Positions 37,620 to 46,313 of a stretch of DNA of 64,000 nucleotides are shown here, piece after piece (position 1 is the first letter of the stretch; each line of letters begins with the position of its first letter). Under the pieces are notes generated by a model, which was not told where the DNA came from, made no database searches, and worked only from the letters and a program-made list of their open reading frames with translations. Source of the DNA: Seohaeicola saemankumensis (lineage in GTDB: Bacteria > Pseudomonadota > Alphaproteobacteria > Rhodobacterales > Rhodobacteraceae); NCBI RefSeq assembly GCF_020171285.1, contig NZ_JAIUZI010000001.1, positions 248,001 to 312,000 on the forward strand. The letters run 5' to 3'. The translations under genes were made by a program, and so were the position numbers.

Positions 37620-38199
37620 GGCTGCGCTGGCGCTGGGCCTGACGGCCACCCCGGTGCTGGCGGCCACCCCGGCTCTGGCGGATTTCGATGCCGAAAGCTA
37701 TCCGCCCTACGAACGCTGCGCGCTCTGCCACGGGCTGTTCGGGGTCTCGGCCAATCCGCGCTTTCCGCATCTGGGTGGCCAGAAACCGGCCTATCTCGCC
37801 GCCCAGATCCGCGCCTTTCTGGACGGCGCCCGCCACAACGACGGCGGTCAGATGGTGGCGATCGTGACCGAACTGGCCGCCGCCGACATCCCCGTCGCGG
37901 TGGCTTGGTTCGCCTCGCAGGATCCGCCGCCGCCCACCGGCCAGATCGCCGCAACCACCGCCTACGCCGATCTCGGCTGTGCCGCCTGCCACGACGATCC
38001 CGCCGACCCGTTGGCGCCGCATCTCACCGCCCAGCACCCCGAATACCTTGCCAAGCAGATGGAGGACTTTCGCACAGGCCGCCGCGCCGGGTCCGACATC
38101 GCCGACATGCACCGCGCCCTGCTGACCGACCACGCCGCCGCAATCGTGCCGCTGGCAACCGATCTCGCCGCCACCCCCCGACCGGATTTCCCGCAATGA
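37606..38199 (+). CDS. Dihaem cytochrome c (cytochrome c4-like)
   Basis: 197 residues, signal peptide ending ALA near residue 25. Two haem sites: CALCH near 38 and CAACH near 126, each followed by a plausible Met ligand region in the c4 pattern (GGQKPAYLAAQIRAFLDG and HPEYLAKQMEDFRTG). Starts 14 bases inside the end of the PCu(A)C gene. Periplasmic electron carrier, candidate electron acceptor or donor for the system encoded here. Confidence 0.9.
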   Translation: MDLRKAALALGLTATPVLAATPALADFDAESYPPYERCALCHGLFGVSANPRFPHLGGQKPAYLAAQIRAFLDGARHNDGGQMVAIVTELAAADIPVAVAWFASQDPPPPTGQIAATTAYADLGCAACHDDPADPLAPHLTAQHPEYLAKQMEDFRTGRRAGSDIADMHRALLTDHAAAIVPLATDLAATPRPDFPQ

Positions 38200-38939
38200 C
38201 CCTCATGACCGACCTGACCGAAACCCCCGACGGCACAAGTGACAGCCCGTCCGCGATCTACCTGTCGGAATACATGCTCGACATCAACGAAGGCGCGGGG
38301 TTCCTCAACGCGCTGTCCGAGGCCGACCGCAAGACCGTGCGCAAACAGGGCACCCGCTGCCTGCTGAAAAAGGGGCAGGGGCTGTTCTTTCAGGGCGACC
38401 CGCACACCGGCGTCTGGATCATCGAATCCGGCCGCATCCGCACCTTTTATGCCGGCCCTTCGGGGCGCGAAATCACCCTGGCATACTGGAGCGAGGGCCA
38501 TTTCGTCGGCGGCCCCGAGGTCTTTGGCCGCGGTCGCCACGTCTGGTCCGCCGACGCGATGGAGGACTGCGAACTGCTGTTCCTGTCGGGGATGAGCCTG
38601 CAACAGCTGGTGCGCAGCGTCCCCGATGTCGCCATCGCCGTGATCCAGGGGCTGGTGAGCAAGGGCAAATGTTACTCCGCCCTGATCCAGATGCTCGGCA
38701 CCCGCACCGTATCGGAACGGTTGCGGCAACTGCTGGTGATCCTCGCAGACACCAACGGCCGCCACGAAGGCGGTACCATCATCATCGACCGCACCATCAC
38801 CTACGATCAGGTCGCCTCCATCGTCGGCGCCACCCGGCAATGGGTGACACAGTCGCTCGACAAGCTGCAGAACGAAGGCGTGCTCAGCGTCTCGCGCCGC
38901 GAAATCGTCATCTACCGGCTGGAACGGCTCGAGGAATGA
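38196..38939 (+). CDS. Crp/Fnr-family transcription regulator
   Basis: 247 residues; ATG overlaps the cytochrome stop. Cyclic-nucleotide-binding-like beta domain (about 45-160, e.g. LFFQGDPHTGVWIIESGRIR) and a C-terminal winged helix with TYDQVASIVGATRQWVTQSL. The N-terminus lacks the FNR cysteine cluster; only isolated cysteines are seen, so direct Fe-S oxygen sensing is unlikely. The recognition helix has RQWVTQ where FNR and Dnr have an E-x2-S-R type sequence. Likely local activator; signal unknown. Confidence 0.88.
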   Translation: MTLMTDLTETPDGTSDSPSAIYLSEYMLDINEGAGFLNALSEADRKTVRKQGTRCLLKKGQGLFFQGDPHTGVWIIESGRIRTFYAGPSGREITLAYWSEGHFVGGPEVFGRGRHVWSADAMEDCELLFLSGMSLQQLVRSVPDVAIAVIQGLVSKGKCYSALIQMLGTRTVSERLRQLLVILADTNGRHEGGTIIIDRTITYDQVASIVGATRQWVTQSLDKLQNEGVLSVSRREIVIYRLERLEE

Positions 38940-39946
38940 CCGGTCTCGACGCGCCGCTGCACCCGCCGACGCGGGTCTCCCGGCTCTGGGCCTATGCGCC
39001 CGGCCTTGCCCTGTGCGGTGTCGTGGCGCTGGCGGCGGTGGCCATCGCCAGCCGCTACGACGCGCCGGTGATGCTCTTTGCTCTGCTGATCGGCATGGCG
39101 CTGTCTTTCCTGTCCGACGATCCCCGCGTTCTGCCCGGCATCGACCTGGCGGCCTCGGTGCTGCTGAAAACCGGCGTTGCGCTGATGGGGCTGACGATCT
39201 CGGTCGATACAATCCTGTCGCTGGGCCTGCCCATCGTGGGCACCGTGCTAGGGCTGCTGGCGGGCACCCTGCTGGCCGGGCTCGCCATCGGCCGGTTGGC
39301 CGGCTGGGGCGCGCCGAAATCGCTGATCGCCGCCGGGGCGGTGGCCATCTGCGGCGCCTCTGCCGCGCTGGCGCTGGCCTCGGCCCTGCCAGAGTTCCGG
39401 CGCAAATCCGACCACGTGCTGACCGTGATTGTCATCGCCACCGGCCTGTCGACGCTGGGCATGGTCTTCTACCCCGTGCTGCTGGCGGCGCTGGACCTGA
39501 CACCGCGACAGACCGGCGTCGTGCTGGGCGCCAGCATCCACGACGTCGCCCAGGTGATCGGCGCGGGGTTCTCGGTCTCCGACGAGGTCGGGCAGGTGGC
39601 GACCCTGACCAAGATGATCCGGGTGGCCAGCCTGCCGCTGGTGCTGCTCACGGTGTCGCTGCTCATGTCCCGCGACCCGTCTCGCTCGCGCCTGCGGCTG
39701 CCGGGGTTCGTCGTGGCATTTGTCGCGCTGCTGGCCGTGGCCAACCTGCTGCCGGTGCCGCCCGAGCTGACGGAAACCGCCGCGCATCTGTCGCGCGGCC
39801 TGTTCTTTGTCGCCGTCGCCGGGCTGGGTCTGAAAAGCGATCCGCAAAGCATCCTGTCCACGGGTCGCAGCACGCTGATCGTCATCGCTGTGCTGACCGT
39901 CCTGCTGCTGGTGGCCGCCACGCTTGCTCTGGTGGGGGCGGGCTAA
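38936..39946 (+). CDS. YeiH/UPF0324 family membrane protein (putative sulfate-type exporter)
   Basis: 336 residues, about ten membrane helices, family motifs LLKTGVALMGLTISVDTILS near 78 and IAAGAVAICGASAALALASA near 130, and LGASIHDVAQVIGAG near 200. Relatives include TauZ, proposed to export sulfate after taurine breakdown. ATG overlaps the regulator stop. Last gene of the overlapping run. Supports export of an anion formed from the imported substrate, but this is inference. Confidence 0.85.
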   Translation: MTGLDAPLHPPTRVSRLWAYAPGLALCGVVALAAVAIASRYDAPVMLFALLIGMALSFLSDDPRVLPGIDLAASVLLKTGVALMGLTISVDTILSLGLPIVGTVLGLLAGTLLAGLAIGRLAGWGAPKSLIAAGAVAICGASAALALASALPEFRRKSDHVLTVIVIATGLSTLGMVFYPVLLAALDLTPRQTGVVLGASIHDVAQVIGAGFSVSDEVGQVATLTKMIRVASLPLVLLTVSLLMSRDPSRSRLRLPGFVVAFVALLAVANLLPVPPELTETAAHLSRGLFFVAVAGLGLKSDPQSILSTGRSTLIVIAVLTVLLLVAATLALVGAG

Positions 39947-39952
39947 AGCCGT

Positions 39953-39966
39953 TTGATCGAAATCAA
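39953..39966. promoter_or_regulatory. Perfect FNR-type box (TTGAT-CGAA-ATCAA)
   Basis: Exact match to TTGAT-N4-ATCAA, seven bases after the exporter stop. TACCAT at 39988-39993 lies about 31 bases from the box centre, where a class II activator site would place the -10 element, giving a start near 40000. A strong ribosome site (GGAGGAGGAG) and the lipoprotein ATG at 40032 follow. Likely activates the two lipoprotein genes under oxygen limitation or a nitrogen-oxide signal. Confidence 0.72.
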
Positions 39967-40031
39967 AGAAGCATTCCAAAACAGGAATACCATTCTCTCC
40001 CCGTTGCATTTCTTTGGAGGAGGAGAGACCG

Positions 40032-40622
40032 ATGGGACCGTTTCAAACCGCGCGCCGGATTGCGGGCGCCCTGATCCTCGCGTCGGCACTGGCCGGGTGC
40101 GAAGGCGTACAGGACACATCCGCAACCGTCTCGCAACACACGCCCAACGCCACCGGCGGGGCGATTTCGTCAGTGCCCACGCGGGCCATTACCGTAACGC
40201 CCTTCACCATGACGCGCGGCGTCGGCGTCCTGCCCGGACGGATCGGCGAACGCACGACCGTGGGCAACGTCTCGATGGGCTATGTCACCCTCTCGCCGCC
40301 GCCCGAGGCGCTGTTTACCCAGGCCATCAAGGCCGAGCTGACCGCCGCCGGCCACGGCGTGGCGGGCGGGCCGTCGCGGGTCTCCGGCACGGTGGAACGC
40401 TTCGCGCTCAGCACACCGGCCACGGCGGTCTACTGGGACGTAAAGATTGACGCGGCGCTCAAGGTGACCGTGAACGGCACCAGCCGCCGCTATGCCGAAC
40501 TCTGCGTGCAGCGCACCTACGCCTGGCCGTCCGACTCGCTGATCTCGGGGCTGGCCAATGCCTGCGTGGCCAAGATCGCGGCCCGCTTCCGCCAGGACAA
40601 GGGGATCGCAAATGCTCTGTAA
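40032..40622 (+). CDS. Lipoprotein of unknown function
   Basis: 196 residues from the ATG at 40032, just after GGAGGAGGAG. Lipobox ALAGC near residues 19-23. The mature part has YajG-like features: a beta-rich domain with LFTQAIKAELTAAGHGVAGG and repeated short strands, plus two late cysteines (ELCVQ, NACVAK). I cannot assign a function. Directly preceded by a perfect FNR-type box, and its end overlaps the next gene by 11 bases. Confidence 0.75.
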   Translation: MGPFQTARRIAGALILASALAGCEGVQDTSATVSQHTPNATGGAISSVPTRAITVTPFTMTRGVGVLPGRIGERTTVGNVSMGYVTLSPPPEALFTQAIKAELTAAGHGVAGGPSRVSGTVERFALSTPATAVYWDVKIDAALKVTVNGTSRRYAELCVQRTYAWPSDSLISGLANACVAKIAARFRQDKGIANAL

Positions 40623-41373
40623 CCCCGCCACCACCCGCCTTGCCGCCGCCTTCGTGACCATCGCCGCGATGCTGACCGCCTGCGCCGAGTCGCAAACCGG
40701 TGTCGCGTCCGGGTCGCGCGCGGCCTACACATCGGTCGCCGTGGTGCCGCGCGTCAACGACGCGCTGCTGTCGGTCTACTGGTCCAGCCCGTTGGCCAGC
40801 CCGGTCGCCTCGCAGGCGCGCTTGGGCTGGTCCGCCGCCGATGGCACCGGCCAGATCTCGCGCGAAATCCTCGGCCGCGCCGGGGCTTCGGTCACCGTCA
40901 CTTCCGCCCCCACCGGCAGCGCCGCCAGGGCCGCGCAGGCGGTGGTCGTGCTGCAGCAGACACCGCTGAACGAACTGGCGCAGAACTACGATCCGGGCCG
41001 CGACCTGCTGATCAGCGCCGCCAGCCTTGCCGGCGCTGCCTCGGCCGGCGGTCTCGCGGTGATCGTGATCAACGATCCCGCCGCCTATCAGCCCCGTTCG
41101 GTGCTGCGGATCTCGCGGGTCGGTGCCGATGCCAAGGGCGATCCGAACCTCTGCGCCATCGGCCTGACGCCCTCGCTGGTCGATCCTGCCACGGGCAAGG
41201 TGATCCAGCAAGGCCGCTCGCTGATGGGGGTGGAAAAGCTGCCCGGATCGCTGTCCGGGCGCAGCTGGTCGGAACTGGGCGGCTCCGAACGGGCCACCGT
41301 TCTGGCCTATTGCCAGTCGGCGCTGCGGCGGGTGGTGTCGCAGTCCTTCGTCGAACTGGGGATCGTCAAGTAG
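40612..41373 (+). CDS. Second lipoprotein of unknown function
   Basis: 253 residues from the ATG at 40612, overlapping the previous gene. Lipobox MLTAC near residues 20-24. The rest is mostly polar with one hydrophobic, Ala/Gly-rich segment near 125-145 (LISAASLAGAASAGGLAVIV). No recognised domain. Same FNR-type-box transcript as the lipoprotein before it; convergent with the 59-residue membrane gene. Confidence 0.72.
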   Translation: MLCNPATTRLAAAFVTIAAMLTACAESQTGVASGSRAAYTSVAVVPRVNDALLSVYWSSPLASPVASQARLGWSAADGTGQISREILGRAGASVTVTSAPTGSAARAAQAVVVLQQTPLNELAQNYDPGRDLLISAASLAGAASAGGLAVIVINDPAAYQPRSVLRISRVGADAKGDPNLCAIGLTPSLVDPATGKVIQQGRSLMGVEKLPGSLSGRSWSELGGSERATVLAYCQSALRRVVSQSFVELGIVK

Positions 41374-41394
41374 ACCCGCCGGACCCGCGCCGCC

Positions 41395-41574
41395 TCAGCG
41401 GTGCATGCCCCGCGCCACCATCCAGGCCACCGGAAAGGCAAAGACAAAGCCCAGCACCACCGCCCCGATCAGCAGATGGGTGGCGGTATGGCCCGCAACC
41501 AGCAGCGCGATCAGGCCAACACCGGCCAGGGTCGCGCCAATAAACAGATGCAGGGTCAACAGCAGATAGAACAT
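41395..41574 (-). CDS. Small two-helix membrane protein downstream of pit
   Basis: 59 residues, MFYLLLTLHLFIGATLAGVG to ARGMHR, with two hydrophobic helices (about 3-27 and 33-53) and a basic C-terminus. A good ribosome site, AAAGGGCAG, lies 6 bases upstream, and the gene begins 9 bases after the pit stop on the same strand. Too short for most gene callers. Context suggests an accessory subunit or regulator of the PiT transporter; no family is recognised. Confidence 0.7.
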   Translation of the reverse strand: MFYLLLTLHLFIGATLAGVGLIALLVAGHTATHLLIGAVVLGFVFAFPVAWMVARGMHR

Positions 41575-41583
41575 ATCTGCCCT

Positions 41584-43065
41584 TTATCCGGTGATGGAGA
41601 AGAGCAAAAGGAAAATCAGCCCCGACATCATCGCCGCCGCCGGCACTGTGATCACCCATGCCGCAACGATGGTGATGAAATGCGACCGGCGCACCAGCTT
41701 GCGCCGCCGCCGTTCCTCGGGCGCGATGCGCTTTTCGGGCGGTCGCTTCTGGTTCGAATTGCGCAGCCGCCGCTCCATGTGCCACTCGCGAAAGAACCCC
41801 ACGCCAAAAACGCCACCCACCGCGATATGGGTCGAACTCACAGGCAGCCCCAGCCAGCTGGCCACGATCACCGTGATCGCCGCCGACAGCGCGACGCAAT
41901 AGGCGCGCATCGGGTTCAGCTTGGTGATCTGGCTGCCCACCATACGGATCAGCTTGGGCCCGAACAGGAACAGCCCGAACGAGATGCCGAACGCCCCGAT
42001 CACCATCACCCAGGTCGGGATCGCGACCTTGGCGGCGAAATCGCCGAATTCGGTGGCGTGCACGATGGCCGCCAGCGGCCCCACCGCGTTGGCCACGTCG
42101 TTGGCGCCATGGGCAAAGCTCAACAGCGCCGCCGAAATCACCAGCGGCAGGCCAAACAGGATCTTCACCGACTTGTTGCGGTTCTCCATGCCCTCGGACT
42201 GGCGCTTGATCAGCGGCGCGGTCACCACATAGGCCAGCGCCCCAAGAACGACCCCGATCAACAGCGCGGTGCCGATGTCGATCTTGATGATCTTCTTCAG
42301 CCCCTTCAGCGCCAGATAGGCGGAAAACGCGCCCGCCATGATCCCCACCAGGATCGGAACCCAGCGCCGCGCGGCGGCGATCTTGTCGTCCTGATAGATG
42401 ATCTTGGCCTTGATCAGCGCCAGAAAGGCGGCGGCGATCACCCCGCCCAGCACCGGTGAAATCACCCAGCTGGCGGCGATCTTGCCCATCGTAGCCCAGT
42501 TGACGGCGGCCAGGCCCGCCGCCGCGATACCCGCGCCCATGACCCCGCCCACGACCGAATGCGTGGTCGAGACCGGCGCGCCGATCCACGTCGCCAGGTT
42601 GACCCACAACGCGGACGAAATCAGCGCCGCCATCATCGCCCAGACAAAGATCTTGGTGTCCTGAATGCCTGCCGGGTCGATGATGCCCTTGGAAATGGTC
42701 GACACCACGTCGCCGCCCGCCAGCAGCGCACCGGCGCTTTCGAACAGGGCCGCGATCATGATCGCCCCGCCCATGGTCAGCGCATTCGCGCCCACCGCCG
42801 GACCCATGTTGTTGGCCACGTCGTTGGCGCCGATGTTGATCGCCATGTAAGCGCCAAAGATGGCGGCGAACACCACCACCATGTTCACCGGCGACTGGCC
42901 AAAGAACACCGCCGCCGCGACACCGGCCAGCACGATAAAGGCCAGCGCGATGCCCGGTCCCACCAGGGGACGCGAGACATAGGCCGTCGCCAGCTCGACC
43001 TGGCTGATACGGTTCAGGTCCGTATCCAGCGTTTTCCATTGGTTGCGTTGCGGCTCCTGCGCCAT
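41584..43065 (-). CDS. pit: PiT-family inorganic phosphate transporter
   Basis: 493 residues from the ATG at 43065, with GGGGTGGG upstream. The duplicated PiT signature is visible twice: GANDVANNMGPAVGA near 75 and GANDVANAVGPLAA near 320. Ten or more membrane helices and a basic cytoplasmic loop near 420-455. Low-affinity phosphate/metal-phosphate uptake driven by a cation gradient. The upstream gap has CTGTCGC-N4-CCGTTAC (43142-43159), weakly like a Pho box but in the opposite orientation. Confidence 0.9.
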   Translation of the reverse strand: MAQEPQRNQWKTLDTDLNRISQVELATAYVSRPLVGPGIALAFIVLAGVAAAVFFGQSPVNMVVVFAAIFGAYMAINIGANDVANNMGPAVGANALTMGGAIMIAALFESAGALLAGGDVVSTISKGIIDPAGIQDTKIFVWAMMAALISSALWVNLATWIGAPVSTTHSVVGGVMGAGIAAAGLAAVNWATMGKIAASWVISPVLGGVIAAAFLALIKAKIIYQDDKIAAARRWVPILVGIMAGAFSAYLALKGLKKIIKIDIGTALLIGVVLGALAYVVTAPLIKRQSEGMENRNKSVKILFGLPLVISAALLSFAHGANDVANAVGPLAAIVHATEFGDFAAKVAIPTWVMVIGAFGISFGLFLFGPKLIRMVGSQITKLNPMRAYCVALSAAITVIVASWLGLPVSSTHIAVGGVFGVGFFREWHMERRLRNSNQKRPPEKRIAPEERRRRKLVRRSHFITIVAAWVITVPAAAMMSGLIFLLLFSITG

Positions 43066-43181
43066 TGTCCCACCCCGATTCCGCTTGTCGGACACGCGCC
43101 TAGCGGCTCCGCGCGCTCAGGGCAACGAAAACGTCACAAAACTGTCGCGTAACCGTTACAAACCGGGAAAGGGTTGCAGCT

Positions 43182-43658
43182 TTACAAGCCGCGCAGGATC
43201 TCCTGCAGGCCGGGCTCGTCCACCAGCGTCGCCGCCTTGGCCGGGCTGAACCAGCGGCGTTCGCGCTGATCCGCCTCGGGATAGGTCTCCGACATCTTGA
43301 TGACCCGCGTCAGATAGACCTGCGTTTCGACCGGGGTGATCCCGCCGCTGTCCAGCAGCTTGTCATAGTCGAACTGGCCGATCGGCTCCGGGGTGATCTC
43401 CGCCTCGGTGACGCCGGCCTCTTCCCAGGCCTCCTGCAGCGCCGATTCAGGTCCGTTCTTGCCATCGATGGGCCAGCCCTTGGGCAAGATCCAGCGCCCT
43501 GTGCCGCGGCTCGTGATCAGCAGGACCTGCTTGATCGCGCCGTCGTCCTCGGCGCCTTTGCCGGACCGAAAACACAGCGCCGCCACCTGTACCCGCTTGG
43601 GGCGCAGCAATATCGGGCGCAATACTTCCTCCCATGCCGTTTGAAGGGCGTCTTTCAT
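43182..43658 (-). CDS. Nudix hydrolase (diphosphoinositol-polyphosphate-hydrolase-like)
   Basis: 158 residues from the ATG at 43658. The Nudix box is present as GWPIDGKNGPESALQEAWEE then AGV, with Gln and Lys in place of the canonical Arg and first Glu; the PKGWPIDGK form is normal in the DIPP-like branch. Removes a phosphate from nucleoside-diphosphate-linked or inositol-type substrates. Lies upstream of pit on the same strand with a 116-base gap. Confidence 0.85.
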   Translation of the reverse strand: MKDALQTAWEEVLRPILLRPKRVQVAALCFRSGKGAEDDGAIKQVLLITSRGTGRWILPKGWPIDGKNGPESALQEAWEEAGVTEAEITPEPIGQFDYDKLLDSGGITPVETQVYLTRVIKMSETYPEADQRERRWFSPAKAATLVDEPGLQEILRGL

Positions 43659-43763
43659 GGCTGACCTGTGGTGTTTTGATCTATGCTCGCGCTCACAATA
43701 TAGCGCATTTTCCGGAAAGTTCAAATTTTCGCGCCTGTTACGTCGCGCCAGCGCAGCCAGCGC

Positions 43764-46244
43764 CTAGCGATTGCGCGGCTTTGCGCGCAGGGTCGGATCC
43801 GCCTGCGTCGGGTCCTCGGGCCAGGGGTGCTTGGGGTACTGCGCGCGCATGTCCTTGCGCACATCGGCATAGGATCCGGCCCAGAATCCCGGCAGGTCGC
43901 GGGTCACCTGCACCGGGCGGCGGGCCGGCGACAGCAGGGTGATCTTCAGCGGAACCCCGGCGGCCGTCGGATGCCGCGTGACCCCGAACAGCTCCTGCAG
44001 GCGCAGCGCGATCTCCGGCGCATCACCGCCATAGTCAATCGGCACCTTGCGGCCCAGCGGGGTGGTGAACCCCGGCGGCACCTGTTGGTCCAGCATCTGT
44101 GTCTGCTCCCAGCTCAGCGCCGCGCGCAGCGCCGGCAGCGGGTCAAACCGTTTCCAGTCCTCGGCGCTGCGCACGCCGCTCAGCATCGGCAGCAGCCAGT
44201 CCTCAAGGCTCTCTAGCAGCCCCTCGGGCGAAAAATCCGGCAGATCCGCGCCCGCATCCCCGGAACCGCGCAGCAGTTCCACCCGTGCCGCCAGCCGCGC
44301 CGCCGCCCCTTCCAGCCGCAGACCCAGCTCCCTTACACCCTCCAGCATGGCGCGGGCCACGGCCTCGTCGGGCACGTCTTTCCAGACCCGGTCGTCCAGC
44401 ACCAGCGCGCCGAACCGCTCCTGCCGCCGCGCCACCACCCGCCGCTCGCGCCGCGACCATGCGCAAACATCGCTCCAGCCGATCTGGTCTGCAAACAGGT
44501 CGCGGATCTCGCGTTCGCTGATCTGCGCGGCCAGCCGGATCCGCGCCTCGCGCGGGTCGCCGTCCAGATCCACCGCCACCAGATAGGGCGCGCCGCCCAG
44601 CGGGTCGCCCTCGTTCAGCACCGCACCCTTGCCGCCCGACAGAACGTATCGCGGCGCGTCGCCCTTGCGCCGCTGCCCGATCCGGTCGGGATAGGCCAGC
44701 GCCGCCATCGCCGCCGGGCTCATCGCCTCCGATGCCGCCGTTCCGGCCCGCCCGCGCAGCCGCTTGACCTCTGCCTGAATGCGCTGCACCGCGCCCGCGT
44801 TCACCTCATAGGCCCGCTGCCGCGCGAACCGCCGCGCATCGCGCAGCGCCTCCAGCCGCAGCGCCAGATCGGCGGGCGCGCCGCGCAGCGGGTCGCGATC
44901 CGCGATCAGCGCCGCCAGCGCCGCCGCCTCCGGCCCGGCGGTCTCCAGCATGTGACCCAGACGCGGATGCAGGGGCAGGGTGGCCAGTGCCCGCCCGTGG
45001 TCGGTGATCCGGCCCGCCGCGTCCAGCGCGCCCAGCATGCCCAACAGCGCCCGCGCCTCGGCCAGCGCCCCCGCCGGCGGCGGCGTCAAAAACGCCAGAT
45101 CCCCGGGCGCGGCCCCCCATTGCGCCAGTTCCAGCGCCAGCCCGGTCAGATCCGCCGCTTCGATCTCGGCCGGCGGAAACGCCGCCAGCGCACCATCCTC
45201 GCCCCGCGTCCACAGCTTGTAACAGACGCCTTCGGCCACCCGGCCCGCACGCCCCGCCCGCTGGGTCGCCTCGGCCCGCGTCACCCGTTCCGTCACCAGC
45301 CGCGACATGCCCGATCCCGGATCGAACCGCGCCCGGCGCGACTGTCCGGCGTCTACCACCACCCGCACGTCCTCGATGGTCAGCGAGGTTTCGGCGATCG
45401 ACGTCGCCAGCACCACCTTGCGGCCCTTGCCCCCCGGCGCAATCGCCGCCCGCTGCTCGGCGAAAGGCAGCGCACCGTACAAAGGCCGCACCGCGCAATC
45501 GCCCGGCAACCGCCCCGCCAGGGCCGAGGCTGCCCGCCGGATCTCGCGTTCGCCGGGCAGAAACACCAGAATGCCGCCGCCAAAGCCAACGCCCGTGGCG
45601 CGGGTCTCGGCCTCCGCCTGCACCACCAGATCGGCCAGCGCGGCATCGCGCCGCGCGCGCGGCCCCAGCGGCCGTTCCAGCCACCGCGTCTCCACCGGAA
45701 ACGCGCGCCCCTCCGAGGTGATCACCGGCGCCCCCATCAGCGCGCCCACCGGTTCCGCGTCCAGCGTCGCCGACATCGCCAGCAGGATCAGGTCGTCGCG
45801 CAGCGCGCCGGCCACCTCAAGGCACAGCGCCAGCCCGAAATCCGCGTTCAGCGACCGTTCGTGGAACTCGTCAAAGATCACCGCGCCCACACCCGGCAGG
45901 TCCGGCTCCGCCTGCAGCATCCGGGTCAGGATCCCCTCGGTCACCACCTCGATCCGCGTGTCGCGGCCCACCTTCGCCGCCCCCCGCATCCGGTAGCCCA
46001 CGGTCTGCCCCGGCGCCTCGCCCAGCGTCGCCGCCATCCGCTCGGCGGCGGCCCGCGCCGCCAGACGGCGCGGCTCCAGCATCAGGATGCGCCTCTCGCA
46101 CAGCCCCGCCTCCAGCATCGCCAGCGGCACCCGCGTCGTCTTGCCCGCCCCCGGCGGCGCCTGCAGCACGGCGCGGCCCTGCCGGCGCAGCGCGTCCAGC
46201 AGGCCGGGCAGGGCATCGTCGATGGGCAGGGCGGTGCGGGTCAT
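43764..46244 (-). CDS. hrpB: ATP-dependent helicase HrpB
   Basis: 826 residues, normal HrpB length. DEAH-box motifs: Walker A APPGAGKTTRVP near 29-40, DEFHERSLNADF (motif II) near 125, MSATLD (III), TSIAETSLTIEDVRVVVDAG (V) near 280 and QRAGRAGR (VI) near 330. The C-terminal HrpB-specific domain ends in typical form (PILLSPA-like RPVQVTRDLPGFW). RNA or RNP remodelling in the cytosol. Confidence 0.93.
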   Translation of the reverse strand: MTRTALPIDDALPGLLDALRRQGRAVLQAPPGAGKTTRVPLAMLEAGLCERRILMLEPRRLAARAAAERMAATLGEAPGQTVGYRMRGAAKVGRDTRIEVVTEGILTRMLQAEPDLPGVGAVIFDEFHERSLNADFGLALCLEVAGALRDDLILLAMSATLDAEPVGALMGAPVITSEGRAFPVETRWLERPLGPRARRDAALADLVVQAEAETRATGVGFGGGILVFLPGEREIRRAASALAGRLPGDCAVRPLYGALPFAEQRAAIAPGGKGRKVVLATSIAETSLTIEDVRVVVDAGQSRRARFDPGSGMSRLVTERVTRAEATQRAGRAGRVAEGVCYKLWTRGEDGALAAFPPAEIEAADLTGLALELAQWGAAPGDLAFLTPPPAGALAEARALLGMLGALDAAGRITDHGRALATLPLHPRLGHMLETAGPEAAALAALIADRDPLRGAPADLALRLEALRDARRFARQRAYEVNAGAVQRIQAEVKRLRGRAGTAASEAMSPAAMAALAYPDRIGQRRKGDAPRYVLSGGKGAVLNEGDPLGGAPYLVAVDLDGDPREARIRLAAQISEREIRDLFADQIGWSDVCAWSRRERRVVARRQERFGALVLDDRVWKDVPDEAVARAMLEGVRELGLRLEGAAARLAARVELLRGSGDAGADLPDFSPEGLLESLEDWLLPMLSGVRSAEDWKRFDPLPALRAALSWEQTQMLDQQVPPGFTTPLGRKVPIDYGGDAPEIALRLQELFGVTRHPTAAGVPLKITLLSPARRPVQVTRDLPGFWAGSYADVRKDMRAQYPKHPWPEDPTQADPTLRAKPRNR

Positions 46245-46313
46245 ACCGGCCTTATCGCCAAACCGCCCCGCAGCGTCCAGCGCGGATCGCCCGGTCTCCG
46301 GATCAGGTGAGGC

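Noticed and set aside
43142..43159. Possible Pho box near pit
   Set aside because: CTGTCGC-N4-CCGTTAC resembles the motif but matches imperfectly and points away from the pit gene, so it is not listed as a site.
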